A stretch of 64,000 nt of DNA, taken from NCBI GenBank assembly GCA_016704305.1, contig JADJAL010000065.1, forward strand, positions 26,300-90,299, given 5' to 3'. Below are positions 45,585 to 54,903 of the stretch, one piece after another. The translations under genes and the position numbers were made by a program. This DNA is from Haliea sp. (GTDB lineage Bacteria; Pseudomonadota; Gammaproteobacteria; Pseudomonadales; Halieaceae). Below the pieces are notes generated by a model. It made no database searches. It had not been told where the DNA came from and saw nothing but the letters and a program-made list of their open reading frames with translations. The number at the start of each line of letters is the position of its first letter. Position 1 is the stretch's first letter.

Positions 45585-46394
45585 ATGACGGCATTACCCG
45601 AGACCAAGGATTTGATACTGGAAAAGCAGGGCAGCGTGCTGACCGTCTGGTTCAATCGCCCCGCCGCGAAGAATTCCCTGTCCGGCGACATGGTCGATGA
45701 GATCCACGCCGTGCTGGACGCGGCGGCGGCAGACAAGTCGCTGCGCACCCTGGTCATTCGCGGCAAGGGCGGCATCTTCTGCGCCGGTGCTGACCTGAAG
45801 GGCTTCAAGTCCGGCGCACAGAGTGGCGAGCCGGATGAGGAAGAGGTCGCGCGCGGCAATCGCTATTTCGGCGACCTGATGATCAAGCTCAACGAGCAGC
45901 CGCAGACCGTCATCATGCTGGTGGAAGGCGCAGCGATTGGCGGCGGCCTCGGGTTGTGCTGCGTCGGCGATGTCACCATCGTCACGCGCGACGCGAAGTT
46001 CCGCCTCTCGGAAACCAGCCTCGGCATTCCGCCCGCGCAGATCGCCCCGTTCGTAACCGAGCGCGTCGGCCTCACGCAGGCCCGCCGCCTGATGTTGACC
46101 GGCGCGCGCTTCACCGGTGCGGAAGCCGTGCAGTACGGCATCGGCCATATCCTTGCCGAGGACAGCGCCGACCTGGACGTGAAGTGCGCCGAAGTGCTGG
46201 CGCAGATCGCGCTGTGCGCGCCCGGCGCCAATGCAGTGACCAAGCGCATCGTGTTCGAGGCGACACGCCGTCCCCGCGCAGAAGCGCTTGATTTTGCCGC
46301 GCGCGGTTTCGCCGCGTGCATGCTGAGTGACGAGGGGCGCGAGGGCGTCGCCGCCTTCGTCGAAAAGCGCAAACCCTACTGGGCCAACGACTAG
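45585..46394 (+). CDS. Enoyl-CoA hydratase, AtuE/LiuC-like
   Basis: 269 residues, ATG at 45585 after GGGAG. LTVWFNRPAAKNSLSGDMVD, GGIFCAGADLKGFKSG (first oxyanion site) and MLVEGAAIGGGLGLCCVGDV (second) identify the crotonase family. RLSETSLGIPPAQIAPFVTERVG follows, with Glu and Pro positioned as in 3-methyl- or isohexenyl-glutaconyl-CoA hydratases. The position between carboxylase subunits matches liu and atu operons, so it should hydrate the carboxylated product. Confidence 0.88.
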   Translation: MTALPETKDLILEKQGSVLTVWFNRPAAKNSLSGDMVDEIHAVLDAAAADKSLRTLVIRGKGGIFCAGADLKGFKSGAQSGEPDEEEVARGNRYFGDLMIKLNEQPQTVIMLVEGAAIGGGLGLCCVGDVTIVTRDAKFRLSETSLGIPPAQIAPFVTERVGLTQARRLMLTGARFTGAEAVQYGIGHILAEDSADLDVKCAEVLAQIALCAPGANAVTKRIVFEATRRPRAEALDFAARGFAACMLSDEGREGVAAFVEKRKPYWAND

Positions 46395-46409
46395 GCCGTG
46401 GAGAAGACA

Positions 46410-48369
46410 ATGACACGATTTACCAGTGTGCTGGTGGCGAACCGCGGCGAAATCGCCTGCCGGGTGATGCGCACGGCGCGCGCGCAGGGTTACCGCACGA
46501 TAGCCGTCTACTCCGACGCCGATGCGGCGGCGCCGCATGTGTTGATGGCGGACGAAGCCGTGCACATCGGCCCCGGGCCGGTGAACGAATCCTATCTCGT
46601 GGTGGCGAATATCCTCGCGGCTGCCAAAACCAGCGGCGCCGAGGCGATCCACCCCGGGTACGGTTTCCTCAGTGAAAACGCGGCGTTCGCACAGGCCTGC
46701 GAGGATGCCGGCCTGGTGTTTATCGGCCCGCGCCCCGATGCGATTCACCTGATGGGCAATAAAGCCGAAGCCAAGCGCCGCATGATCGCCGCTGGCGTGC
46801 CCTGCGTTCCGGGTTACGAGGGCGAAGACCAGGGCGATGCCACGCTGCTGCGCGAGGGCGCGAAGATCGAACTGCCGCTGATGGTGAAAGCGGCAGCCGG
46901 CGGCGGCGGGCGCGGCATGCGCCTGGTGCACAAAGCCGACGAACTGGCCAACGCCATCAAACTGGCGCGCGCGGAAGCCACCTCCGCGTTCGGCAACGGC
47001 GACCTGATCCTGGAGAAGGCCATCATCCGCCCGCGCCATGTAGAGGTGCAGGTGTTTGGCGACAGCCACGGCAATATCGTGCACCTCGGCGAGCGCGATT
47101 GCTCGGTGCAGCGACGCCACCAGAAAGTGGTGGAAGAGGCGCCCTGCCCGGTGATGACCGACGCACTGCGCGAGGCGATGGGCGCCGCTGCGGTGACCGC
47201 CGCGCAGAGCATCAACTATCGCGGCGCCGGCACCGTGGAGTTCCTGCTCGATGAACAGGGCAAGTTCTATTTCCTGGAGATGAACACGCGCCTGCAGGTG
47301 GAGCACCCGGTCACAGAATTGATTACCGGCCTGGACCTGGTCGCACTGCAATTGCAGGTGGCGCAGGGCGAGCCGCTGGGTTTCACGCAGGGCGACGTGA
47401 CACTGACCGGCCACGCCATCGAGGTGCGGCTCTACACCGAAGACCCCAGCCAGGACTTTCTACCCACCTCCGGCCCGGTCGACCTGTGGTCGCCGCCCTC
47501 TGGCACCGGCATTCGCGTGGACAGCGGCATCTGCAGCGGGCAGCAGATCTCCCCGTTTTACGACCCCATGGTGGCCAAGATCATAGGCAGTGGACCGACG
47601 CGCGACATCGCCCGGCTGCGCCTGATCGAGGCGCTGAAGGAGACCGTGTTGTTCGGCCCGCGCCACAACCGCGACTTCCTGGTGGCCTGCCTGCAAAAGC
47701 CGTGTTTCGCAGCCGGACAAGCGACCACCGCATTTATCGCCGAGGAATTTGCAGAAGGTGAAATCGCGGACGCACAACCGGAATTTGCCGACAGCGCCGT
47801 CGCCGCCGTCGTCGAACTGGCGCTGGAGCACCGCGAGTTGCACAACAGCAGCGTGATTGTCGCGCCCGAGTTGCGCGACTGGGCCAGCGCCAGCCCGCTG
47901 GTGTCACGCAAGCGCTACCAGCACGGCGAGCAAGTCCACGACCTGGCCATCACGCCACTGGGCCGCGCGCGCTACCGCGTGTTCGACGCTTCGCACAGCG
48001 TCGTCGTTGAGTTGTTATCCATGGCAGACAGCACCGCTCATGTGGCAATCGACGAGACCAAGCACGTGGTGCGCTACCCCCCCCGAGGCGGGCAAGCTGT
48101 ACCTGTCCATCGATGGCCGCGCCGCGCAGTACCGCGACCTGATTCGCCTCGACGGCGTGCAGGACGCGACCGGCGGCAGCGGCAGGATTGTCGCGCCGAT
48201 GCACGGCCTGCTGCTGGAAGTGCGCGTCGCCGTGGGCGACACCGTTGCAATCGGCCAGACATTGGCGGTGCTGGAAGCGATGAAGATGCACTATGAGATT
48301 GTCGCCGATGCGGCTGGTGAGGTGGTGGAGGTCATGGCGCTAGCCGGAAGGCAGGTCGCGGCGGAGTGA
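46410..48369 (+). pseudogene. Acyl-CoA carboxylase, biotin carboxylase/biotin carrier (alpha) subunit (frame break in a C run)
   Basis: About 650 residues. Biotin carboxylase domain: VLVANRGEIACRVMRTA, HPGYGFLSENAAFA, AAAGGGGRGMRLV (ATP loop), ERDCSVQRRHQKVVEEAP and FLEMNTRLQVEHPVTE. The frame breaks in eight C at 48077-48084. The other frame continues EAGKLYLSIDGRAAQYRD and ends with the biotinyl domain, where the Lys of VLEAMKMHYE accepts biotin. Reading requires two C removed or one added. ATG at 46410 with GGAGAAG upstream. Works with the 43868 subunit. Confidence 0.9.
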
Positions 48370-48386
48370 TTTGAGGTTGGGGCATT

Positions 48387-48542
48387 GGGGGGGGGGAAGG
48401 GGTGTAGGAAACAATTTTTCTGCGCCCGGCCCGCGGGCCGGGGCGGGCCGGGGGGCCGGGGGGGGGGGGCGGGGGGGGGGGCGGGGGGCGGGGGGGGGGG
48501 GGGGGGCCGGGGGGGGGGGGGCGGCGGCGGGGGGGGGGGGAA
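48387..48542. repeat. G-rich low-complexity tract
   Basis: About 155 bases of G runs broken by single C, immediately after the biotin carboxylase gene. No natural element of this form is familiar to me; it is probably an unresolved or erroneous assembly segment. Open frames in it (poly-Gly, poly-Pro) should be ignored. Confidence 0.8.
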
Positions 48543-48618
48543 GGAAAATAAGTCGAGATGACCTGCTGAGATTGACGCATCAGCGGGTGGTCGGATTAAC
48601 CGCCGACTGCATCCTTTA

Positions 48619-48840
48619 TCAACGCGGCACCTGTGCGCAATTGCACTCACCGGGGCGCGCGGGCTTGCGCCCAAACCGCATGCCGCCTTTGTTGGGCGGC
48701 GTGTACTTGCCCTGCATGCCTTCGGTGGCGCAGTAGCGCAGGCATTTCTCCTCTTCCGATGACATCCAGTATTGGATCGCGCTGCCTATCGCCAGCATCA
48801 CCGCCAACCAGAACGCGACCATGAACAGGATGCGCCGCAT
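48619..48840 (-). CDS. Small membrane-anchored protein, 73 residues
   Basis: MRRILFMVAFWLAVMLAIGS is a single N-terminal membrane segment. A short Cys-containing tail follows (EEEKCLRYCATEGMQGKY) and ends with RPGECNCAQVPR. Four Cys in the exported part suggest a disulphide or metal site. ATG at 48840, directly after the stop of the NTF2-like gene on the same strand, so the two form an operon. No family recognised. Confidence 0.6.
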   Translation of the reverse strand: MRRILFMVAFWLAVMLAIGSAIQYWMSSEEEKCLRYCATEGMQGKYTPPNKGGMRFGRKPARPGECNCAQVPR

Positions 48841-48841
48841 C

Positions 48842-49243
48842 TCAGCCGGCGTGGTCCATGGAGGCGAAAACCTGCAGCCCGGATGGTTGTCGGGCGAGGT
48901 TGTAGGATTCCCGCCACGTGCTGACAAGCGTGTGGCTTCCGTCGAACAACTCCCAGGTGACGGTCGCCAGCACGCAGGCCTCGCCGACGGGGACAACCTC
49001 AAGCGCGTGGTAGCCGCAGGAGCGGCAGCCGTCGGCGTGATATTCGTCCAGAAACCGTTGGAAATAGCGGGCGATATCGACTGAAGCGGTGAAATTGTGG
49101 AGCGATCCGTCAGCGTGTACGGCGATAAACGCAGGGGCGTATCGCTCAGCGACAATCGTGCCGTCGAACGTGGCGAAGGCCTCGACAAATGCATCGAAAA
49201 ATTGTGTCACCTCTGCTCGCAGGTCGCCCGGCACCGGAATCAA
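48842..49243 (-). CDS. NTF2-like (SnoaL-type) domain protein
   Basis: 133 residues of the cone-shaped alpha+beta NTF2 fold: VTQFFDAFVEAFATFDGTIV, RYFQRFLDEYHADGC, ACVLATVTWELFDGSHTLVS and WRESYNLARQPSGLQV. Such domains bind small hydrophobic ligands or act as isomerases; no catalytic residues can be assigned. ATG at 49243. The 48619 gene starts two bases after its stop. Confidence 0.75.
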   Translation of the reverse strand: MIPVPGDLRAEVTQFFDAFVEAFATFDGTIVAERYAPAFIAVHADGSLHNFTASVDIARYFQRFLDEYHADGCRSCGYHALEVVPVGEACVLATVTWELFDGSHTLVSTWRESYNLARQPSGLQVFASMDHAG

Positions 49244-49636
49244 CGCTCACCAGCCGCGCTGGCTGCAAAACTATCAGGCGACCACCCGCAAACTACCGCC
49301 CCGCGGTTGTCCGGCTTACTTGGGCAACACATGGCTGGTCGCAATGAATTCGATCTGGCCTTGCACTTTCATCGGCGTTTTCCGTTTACGTGGCATTCGC
49401 TTTGCCGTCACTTTGCCTTCACGTCGCCTGAGTACAATAACCCACGAGGAAAGCGGGATACCAGTTCTTATCGCGGCAGGACTCGAGCGAATTGCCGTGG
49501 CACATGATCGTCGTCATACAATTTCGTCGCGCTTCTTGTACAGTTTCTCCGTTTGAGTATCCTGACTTGCAAGAAGTGGGACGACGAGCCTGGCAGCCCG
49601 TCGAACCCCTCCATGCGAATGGCCAGAGGACACCCT
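49244..49636. other. 393-base intergenic region
   Basis: Between divergent genes. It contains one short candidate gene on the minus strand (listed at 49316-49411); otherwise no credible coding frame was seen. The plus-strand 3' part should hold the promoter of the large lipoprotein. AGAGGA at 49624-49629 precedes its GTG start. Confidence 0.35.
49316..49411 (-). CDS. Candidate 31-residue basic peptide
   Basis: GTG at 49411 with GAAGG upstream, reading MTAKRMPRKRKTPMKVQGQI and a C-terminal EFIATSHVLPK, stop at 49316. An ATG inside (49396) could start a 26-residue form. Basic N-terminus and a plausible RBS support it, but so short a frame may be chance. Confidence 0.25.
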   Translation of the reverse strand: MTAKRMPRKRKTPMKVQGQIEFIATSHVLPK

Positions 49637-52078
49637 GTGAACACACCAAGCATTGCGCGCAACATCGCGCGACTCGCTCTTTGCCTGCTCCTTCCCCTGA
49701 TCCTTGCGGCCTGCAGCAACAGCGGCGGCAATTCCGCTGACGTGGGCGCCGTGCGCGTCTCTCACCAATTCGTGGACGCGGTTGCCGAGATCGACACCAC
49801 GGGGCTGTACACCATCATCACTGGCCTGGACGCCTCGGGTTCAGACACCTTCGGCCCGGTGAAACTGACGTATGCCGATGAACACCTCCTCGCGAGCATA
49901 CCGACAACAGTGACAGGCCTTCGCGTCGAACACCGCCGCAACACGGGCCAACTCCTCGCACTCGCACAGAGCGCGGTAGAGATACGGGCCAACCAGACCA
50001 ACCGCACAATTGCCGTGGCGACGGGCGCGCCCAACAACGTCATCGTGCAGTTGATCAACGACACCGACAACGCCGGCGGTGACGCGAAAATGTTCGTGCT
50101 CTTTGACACGCCCAAGGATTCCGGCAGCGTTACCGGGATAGACCTGCTGAAAAATTCCGGGGGTGCGACTGCCAGCGCCACCGGTGCCGCGTTGAGCACG
50201 CTCTGGCCGAAAGGGAAGAAGGGGCAGCCCACTTTCATCTCGCCGTATACTGCAAAGGCGCGGCCGATCTACTCGTTCACGCTGGGCGATGTCGATTCGG
50301 GGCGCCTCACGTTCTCCTACGCGGAGGCGGCGGCTATCGTGAACGGGAACGCGCCTACCGCCAGCGCGCACTACCGCTACGACAAGCTCGAGATTACTTA
50401 CCTGAGCGGAGCGCAGAGCGGCGGCGGCAACCTGACGGCGATCGACTTCTTCGCCATCCCGCTGCAGGTTGAAGTCACGCACTGGGGTGAAACCACGCCG
50501 GACCCGCTGCAGACCAAAAGTATCTATGCCTCCACGCCCACCGTGCTGAACGCGTTGAAAGGGCTTGCGCCAAACACCATGGGCCCCGCGTTTCGGAATA
50601 CCTCCGGGGCCGCGTACCACTTTCCCGCCACTGGCGTACTCGACCTGTCGGACTTTGCGCGCGTACTCTCGCCGAACACGATAGCCGCAGCCGCGAGCAG
50701 CGGGTCGTCCGCGCCGTACCCGAGTTTCGGGGGCGCCAAGGGCTACCTCGAAAGCCTGGTCGGCAAGACATATGCGCTCAACGGCGCGCAGTACGGCGGG
50801 TACAAGTACCACGCAACATTTGCGCACGATGGGAAGGGCGGCTACACCGTGCAATGCACGGGCACGACGACTGTCGCGCCAGCGGCGCCGCTGCCCGCGA
50901 ATGCAGCCGTTACCCTGCACCTGCCGAAGGACAATCTCGATTTCTTCATCTATGCGACCGTGGCCAACCAATCCTCGTACAGTGTTGCCGGATTTCCCTT
51001 CGTCAATACTCCAGGCAGCACGGCGCAGGACAAAGTGAAGTTGGCGAATGCCAGCCCGTATGGCGCGATAGTCGGGGATATCCAGGCCGCGCTGAACTTC
51101 GGTTACCTCGGCGGGCGCTTTGACAGCAGCGTCGCGAACGCGAAAACCACACAGGACATCGACGCCTATTTTTCCAGCGTACTGCTGCCGTACGCCTATC
51201 CCTATGGCGGCGCGCGCACCACCAATGACGGCTTCTATAATCCCTACGCGGGCTTGTTCTACTACCTCTCCGATGCCTACGGCCATCCGTACAGTGATCG
51301 GCTTGCAGCGGCCAGCCCGCTGTACTCGCTGCAGGCGGGCGACACCGTGCGCATCACGATTCTCAATGACCACCGCCTCGATACGCCGTTGGTGACGGTG
51401 AAAAACGCCACCAGCACCAGCCTTAACCTCAGTTGGCCCAGCGTCGCCAACGCCACCGGGTACACGCTGGCACTCAGCCCCAAACCCGCCAAGGCGCCCG
51501 CGTCATTCAACCCGCAAGCCGGGGCCACGCAATCGCACTCGATCACCGGGCTGGCACCGGGAACGTCTTACCTGGTGTCGGTGACGGCGACGGGGAAAAA
51601 CGCAGGGAAGGCGATACAGTCCGCCGTATTACCGGTGCAGGGCGTAACGCATGCCGCTGCACAGGCCAGTGCCGAAGTTGCGTCGGCTGCGGGTGGCAAT
51701 CCCTCATTCAAATTGAGCCTGAGCCTGACGCCAAACTTCAGCAGCATGAGTTATGAGATCAACGGGCAGCCTGTGGCGTTCGGCGACGATGCCAATGTGC
51801 AGGGCGCGATCGGAATGAATTCGCTGCAACTGAGCATTCTGGATGACAAAAAAGCAGTGGTGTACCGCGGCACCTACTTCATCAACCTCGCGGCCGCAAC
51901 CGCCGGACACTTCGACGTGGCCGCGCCGTTCACGCTGGAATACAACCTGACGCCCCTGACCCAGGCCGGCCCGCCCGGCACGCCGCCCTATCCGCTTGGG
52001 CCCAACCTGCCTCTTACGGTTGGCACACCTTTCACGCCCAAGCCGTATTACCAGTACTTTGAGGTGAAGTTTCCGTGA
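49637..52078 (+). CDS. Large lipoprotein with GH64/thaumatin-like and fibronectin III domains
   Basis: About 813 residues. Signal MNTPSIARNIARLALCLLLP with lipobox LAAC. The central region (FFAIPLQVEVTHWGE, DNLDFFIYATVANQ, YFSSVLLPYAYPYGG, NPYAGLFYYLSDAYGHPYSD) resembles beta-1,3-glucanases of the GH64-thaumatin-like superfamily, which cleave laminarin-type glucans. A fibronectin type III repeat follows (TSLNLSWPSVANATGYTLAL, SITGLAPGTSYLVSV). GTG at 49637 is preferred to ATG 49613 because of AGAGGA spacing. The catalytic residues were not confirmed, so enzyme activity is inferred. Confidence 0.6.
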   Translation: MNTPSIARNIARLALCLLLPLILAACSNSGGNSADVGAVRVSHQFVDAVAEIDTTGLYTIITGLDASGSDTFGPVKLTYADEHLLASIPTTVTGLRVEHRRNTGQLLALAQSAVEIRANQTNRTIAVATGAPNNVIVQLINDTDNAGGDAKMFVLFDTPKDSGSVTGIDLLKNSGGATASATGAALSTLWPKGKKGQPTFISPYTAKARPIYSFTLGDVDSGRLTFSYAEAAAIVNGNAPTASAHYRYDKLEITYLSGAQSGGGNLTAIDFFAIPLQVEVTHWGETTPDPLQTKSIYASTPTVLNALKGLAPNTMGPAFRNTSGAAYHFPATGVLDLSDFARVLSPNTIAAAASSGSSAPYPSFGGAKGYLESLVGKTYALNGAQYGGYKYHATFAHDGKGGYTVQCTGTTTVAPAAPLPANAAVTLHLPKDNLDFFIYATVANQSSYSVAGFPFVNTPGSTAQDKVKLANASPYGAIVGDIQAALNFGYLGGRFDSSVANAKTTQDIDAYFSSVLLPYAYPYGGARTTNDGFYNPYAGLFYYLSDAYGHPYSDRLAAASPLYSLQAGDTVRITILNDHRLDTPLVTVKNATSTSLNLSWPSVANATGYTLALSPKPAKAPASFNPQAGATQSHSITGLAPGTSYLVSVTATGKNAGKAIQSAVLPVQGVTHAAAQASAEVASAAGGNPSFKLSLSLTPNFSSMSYEINGQPVAFGDDANVQGAIGMNSLQLSILDDKKAVVYRGTYFINLAAATAGHFDVAAPFTLEYNLTPLTQAGPPGTPPYPLGPNLPLTVGTPFTPKPYYQYFEVKFP

Positions 52079-52081
52079 ACC

Positions 52082-52145
52082 AATCAAGGGGTCAGAGTGC
52101 TTGATTCGTGTCCCCTCGATTGATCAAGCACTCTGACCCCTTGAT
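52082..52145. repeat. GGGGTCAGAGT palindrome, subfamily a
   Basis: Perfect 23-bp arms (52083-52105 and 52123-52145) with a 17-base loop, between two convergent genes. The arm core is GGGGTCAGAGT with AAG/GCTTGAT flanks. Could act as a bidirectional terminator. Confidence 0.9.
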
Positions 52146-52149
52146 CCGG

Positions 52150-52533
52150 TTACGTTTCCTGGCTCTTGTGAGCGACTTTATGCGCATGTTGCTCCCAGTT
52201 CTTGCCGTCAAAGTTGGTGATGTTTACCGACGCTGGCCTGGTGTCCAGGCAATTGACGTTGATGTCTATCCCATCCGGATTGGATCTCGGCGTGTAGAAA
52301 GGTTTCATGCCGCAAAATTTGCAGAATGTATGCCTGGCCACTCCGGTATTGAATGTGTAGGTGGACAAAGCATCTGCTCCGCTTAACAGCTTGAATTTAC
52401 TCAGCGGCAATATCAGGTGCAGGAATCCCGACTTTGAACAGATAGAACAGTTGCAATAGTCAGCTTCCAGCACCTCGGGCGCATCGATTTCGAATAGCAC
52501 TGCTTTGCAGTGGCAACTTCCCTGGTACCTCAT
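52150..52533 (-). CDS. GFA/CENP-V family zinc protein
   Basis: 127 residues. Zinc-binding Cys pattern: GSCHCKAV near residue 6, YCNCSICSKSG near 26, and HTFCKFCGMKPFY near 68. This is the fold of glutathione-dependent formaldehyde-activating enzymes, although most members have no proven activity. ATG at 52533. A second, divergent paralogue lies at 54904-55275. The stop lies four bases from a palindromic repeat. Confidence 0.9.
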   Translation of the reverse strand: MRYQGSCHCKAVLFEIDAPEVLEADYCNCSICSKSGFLHLILPLSKFKLLSGADALSTYTFNTGVARHTFCKFCGMKPFYTPRSNPDGIDINVNCLDTRPASVNITNFDGKNWEQHAHKVAHKSQET

Positions 52534-52548
52534 CTGGATTCTCCGTGT

Positions 52549-52601
52549 AATTTGGGGTCAGAGTAAAAACTGGAGTTGGAGTTTTTACTCTGACCCCAAA
52601 T
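52549..52601. repeat. GGGGTCAGAGT palindrome, subfamily b
   Basis: Arms of 22-23 bp (52549-52571, 52580-52601) around an 8-base loop. The arm is AATTTG before the core and AAAAACT after it. The right arm contains the stop codon and last codons of the paiB-like gene. Confidence 0.9.
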
Positions 52602-53175
52602 AACGCTCCATCGCCGCGGCCAGTGCATCGGCGCCCTGTGCTTTCAATTGCGTGACCACCTGCCGTTGATCTTGCGCAGGCCGGTTCTGGCTGAGTTTGA
52701 ATTTGCCCTGGATTTCGCTAATCGTCACCTCGACACCAACAATGGCGGACAGCATCGCGGCCTTGTAGTCGGGCTGCCAGGGGCGCTCGAATGCTGCCTC
52801 GTACTTTTCGGTGAGCGCCGCCACGACTGACCGCAGTGCGTCAGTGTCATCGAATACCCTGCCACGCCCGTAAATATGCACCGCCTGGTAATTCCAGGTG
52901 GGCACCCCCGCAGACGCATACCAGGAAGGCGATATGTAGTCATGGGGGCCCTGCAGGGTGATAAGCACTTCCTGGCCGTCCAGCTCGGCGTGCTGCGGAT
53001 TCTGCCTCGCAATGTGTCCGATGAGCCTGGTGCTATCGTCCGACAGCAGAAATGGCATATGCGTGGAGAAGAGCCTGCCACCGACGGTTGAGACAAGCTG
53101 GCCAAACGCGTTTTCGTTGATAAACGCGCATAGCACGTCCCGGTCAGTCACCTCAAAATGCTTTGGTATATACAT
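52585..53175 (-). CDS. PaiB-like FMN-binding regulator family protein
   Basis: 196 residues. MYIPKHFEVTDRDVLCAFIN, LVSTVGGRLFSTHMPFLL, GHIARQNPQH and GPHDYISPSWYASAGVPTWNY are the conserved sequence of the PaiB/FMN-binding split-barrel family. KFKLSQNRPAQDQRQVV lies near the end. PaiB is described as a negative regulator in Bacillus; many homologues may be flavin-dependent enzymes. The last residues (LGSE-stop) are encoded by the palindromic repeat, so the natural C-terminus was probably altered by repeat insertion. Confidence 0.9.
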   Translation of the reverse strand: MYIPKHFEVTDRDVLCAFINENAFGQLVSTVGGRLFSTHMPFLLSDDSTRLIGHIARQNPQHAELDGQEVLITLQGPHDYISPSWYASAGVPTWNYQAVHIYGRGRVFDDTDALRSVVAALTEKYEAAFERPWQPDYKAAMLSAIVGVEVTISEIQGKFKLSQNRPAQDQRQVVTQLKAQGADALAAAMERYLGSE

Positions 53176-53255
53176 GTTCGCTTCCCGCCTTGGGCCATTG
53201 TGACACTACCGCAGCACATAGAGGGTTGTGGCGCATAAATCATACACCGCCGACT

Positions 53256-53739
53256 TCACGCGACAGCGCGCGCCAGGTCCTTGCCGACGAGTACACGCAC
53301 CGCGAGCGCCAGTGGTGCGATCAGCCAGGGCAGATTGAACGCCAGGTAATAGGCGACATTCGGCGGCGGGTGATCGCCCAGGAATGTCTGGGTAAAGTAG
53401 AAGAACATATTGGTCGCGGCGGCGCCGGCGTAGAACAGGCCGAGCGGCCTGAGCCACGCGCGCTGCCGAACCAGGCCGATGATCACAAACAGCAACACTG
53501 GCGCCTGGAATAGCCCGTCGAAGAGACAGGCCGCCAGCAAGTTGGGCGGCGGATCGAGCTGCGCCGGCTCCTCGGCCACGCCCCACTCGTGCAGCGCGCG
53601 CAGCCGTGCCCCCGGACTGTCGGCCGCGACCGGCACACCGAGGCCCTCGCGAAGGCTGAAGAGAAAGCCGTACAGTACCGAGACCGAAAAGAAGGCCACC
53701 AAGGGCGAGGTCGAGCGGGCGTCGCAGGATCGATTTCAT
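53256..53739 (-). pseudogene. Four-segment membrane protein, EXPERA-like (frameshift near the start)
   Basis: ATG at 53739 reads MKSILRRPLDLAL. A one-base shift at about 53700 continues VAFFSVSVLYGFLFSLREGL. Further segments are DGLFQAPVLLFVIIGLV, PLGLFYAGAAATNMFFYFTQ and VAYYLAFNLPWLIAPLALAV. The layout and NLPW(L/I)xxP resemble EXPERA/emopamil-binding-like membrane proteins, a moderate call. Function unknown. Confidence 0.55.
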
Positions 53740-53772
53740 TCCGTTGTTTTCCTTATTATGTTGGGCGATTGT

Positions 53773-53824
53773 GTAATTTGGGGTCAGAGTAAAAACTGCA
53801 GTTTTTACTCTGACCCCAAATTAC
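53773..53824. repeat. Perfect 52-bp palindrome, subfamily b
   Basis: Every base of 53773-53824 pairs with its mirror, centred on CTGCAG, with the core GGGGTCAGAGT in each arm. It lies five bases from the stop codon of the reductase-like gene. Confidence 0.92.
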
Positions 53825-53828
53825 CAAA

Positions 53829-54885
53829 TTACACCATCGCATGCCTCGGTATCGTCAGTGGCAGATCGAGGGACGTCACCAGGCCCGGCCTCGCGTCGCA
53901 CACGGCGTGGATGGCATTGACGATGCGCATCGCCGTCCCCGTCATGCCACTGTCACTGTAGGTTTCGGCATCGCCCAGCTTCAGTTCCACGGTAATGTCG
54001 GGATCACCCTCAATAATGATGCGGTAGGTGCCGGGGTGATCGGCTGTGGGCCAATCGGGCGCCATGTCGGCTGCCATGCGATTGACATGCTCGATGATGA
54101 TCGCGTCCCCTGCCGTTGACCACGCCTATCGTTTCAAAGCGCACGGCGCCGACCGTACCCGGCTCGATCACGCCCATGGCGACATTGAGCTGCTTATCGG
54201 TCGTACGTTTCTCATAGGTTTCACGAATGCAGTCGAGCTCGACACCCAGCGCATCCGCCACCATCCTGACCGGTGCGGACCAGGTGTGGGCCTGCACGCC
54301 CGGCAACTCCACCAGCGCGGTGTGCCCGGGGCCGAGGCCAAAACCAAACGCGTCGCGCATGGTTTCCACCACGGGGTATTTGTCATAGAGAAATATTTCC
54401 TGGGTGCGAATACTCCTGATGTTGCGGGACAGCGTCGTCAACACCAGAACCAACTGGTCCGCCGCGAAGCCCGGCTCCATCCCCGACACGTACAGCGACG
54501 CTCCACCATCGTGGCCCGCGCGGTTTAGCCGTTGAATTTTCCCGGGATCAAACCCGTTGTGGTGGACCAGGCCCGCGATTGAAGTACTGACGACATTGAT
54601 ACCGTGTTCCAGCAACTGGCAGAAGCGGTCGATCACTTCGTTGGGGCGCAGGTCACCGTTCTCACAGAACACGACGCAATCGGGCTTCAGGCTGATAATG
54701 TCGTCAACGCTCTGCGTGGTAGTGATATGCCAGGGCTTGTCGCCACAGACCTCGCCGGCATCGCGCCCGGCCTTGGCGTCGCTGTGCACCAGAACACCGA
54801 CCAGATCGAAATCGTCGCGCTCAAACAGCGCTTGTGCGGCGAGTTTACCGACACCGCCGGTGGACCATTGAACAACGCGTTTCAA
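53829..54885 (-). pseudogene. DapB-like NAD(P)-dependent amine dehydrogenase/reductase (one frameshift)
   Basis: About 350 residues. VVQWSTGGVGKLAAQALFER is the Rossmann dinucleotide-binding motif. DCVVFCENGDLRPNEVIDRF, SGMEPGFAADQLVLVLTTLS and DKYPVVETMRDAFGFGLGPG are typical of the dihydrodipicolinate reductase-like/2,4-diaminopentanoate dehydrogenase group. The frame breaks near 54105. The other frame continues MAADMAPDWPTADHPGTYRI to the stop at 53829. Substrate unknown. Confidence 0.72.
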
Positions 54886-54903
54886 GAGTCGGCCTCCGAG
54901 CGA

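Noticed and set aside
43883..45859. 658-codon open frame on the minus strand
   Set aside because: It is the antisense of the carboxyltransferase gene; His/Ala/Arg-rich text with no motifs, a usual shadow of high-GC codons.
45594..47414. 606-codon minus-strand frame
   Set aside because: Antisense shadow of the enoyl-CoA hydratase and biotin carboxylase genes, both with clear motifs.
48371..48736. Glycine-rich and proline-rich frames
   Set aside because: Products of the poly-G tract, probably artefactual.
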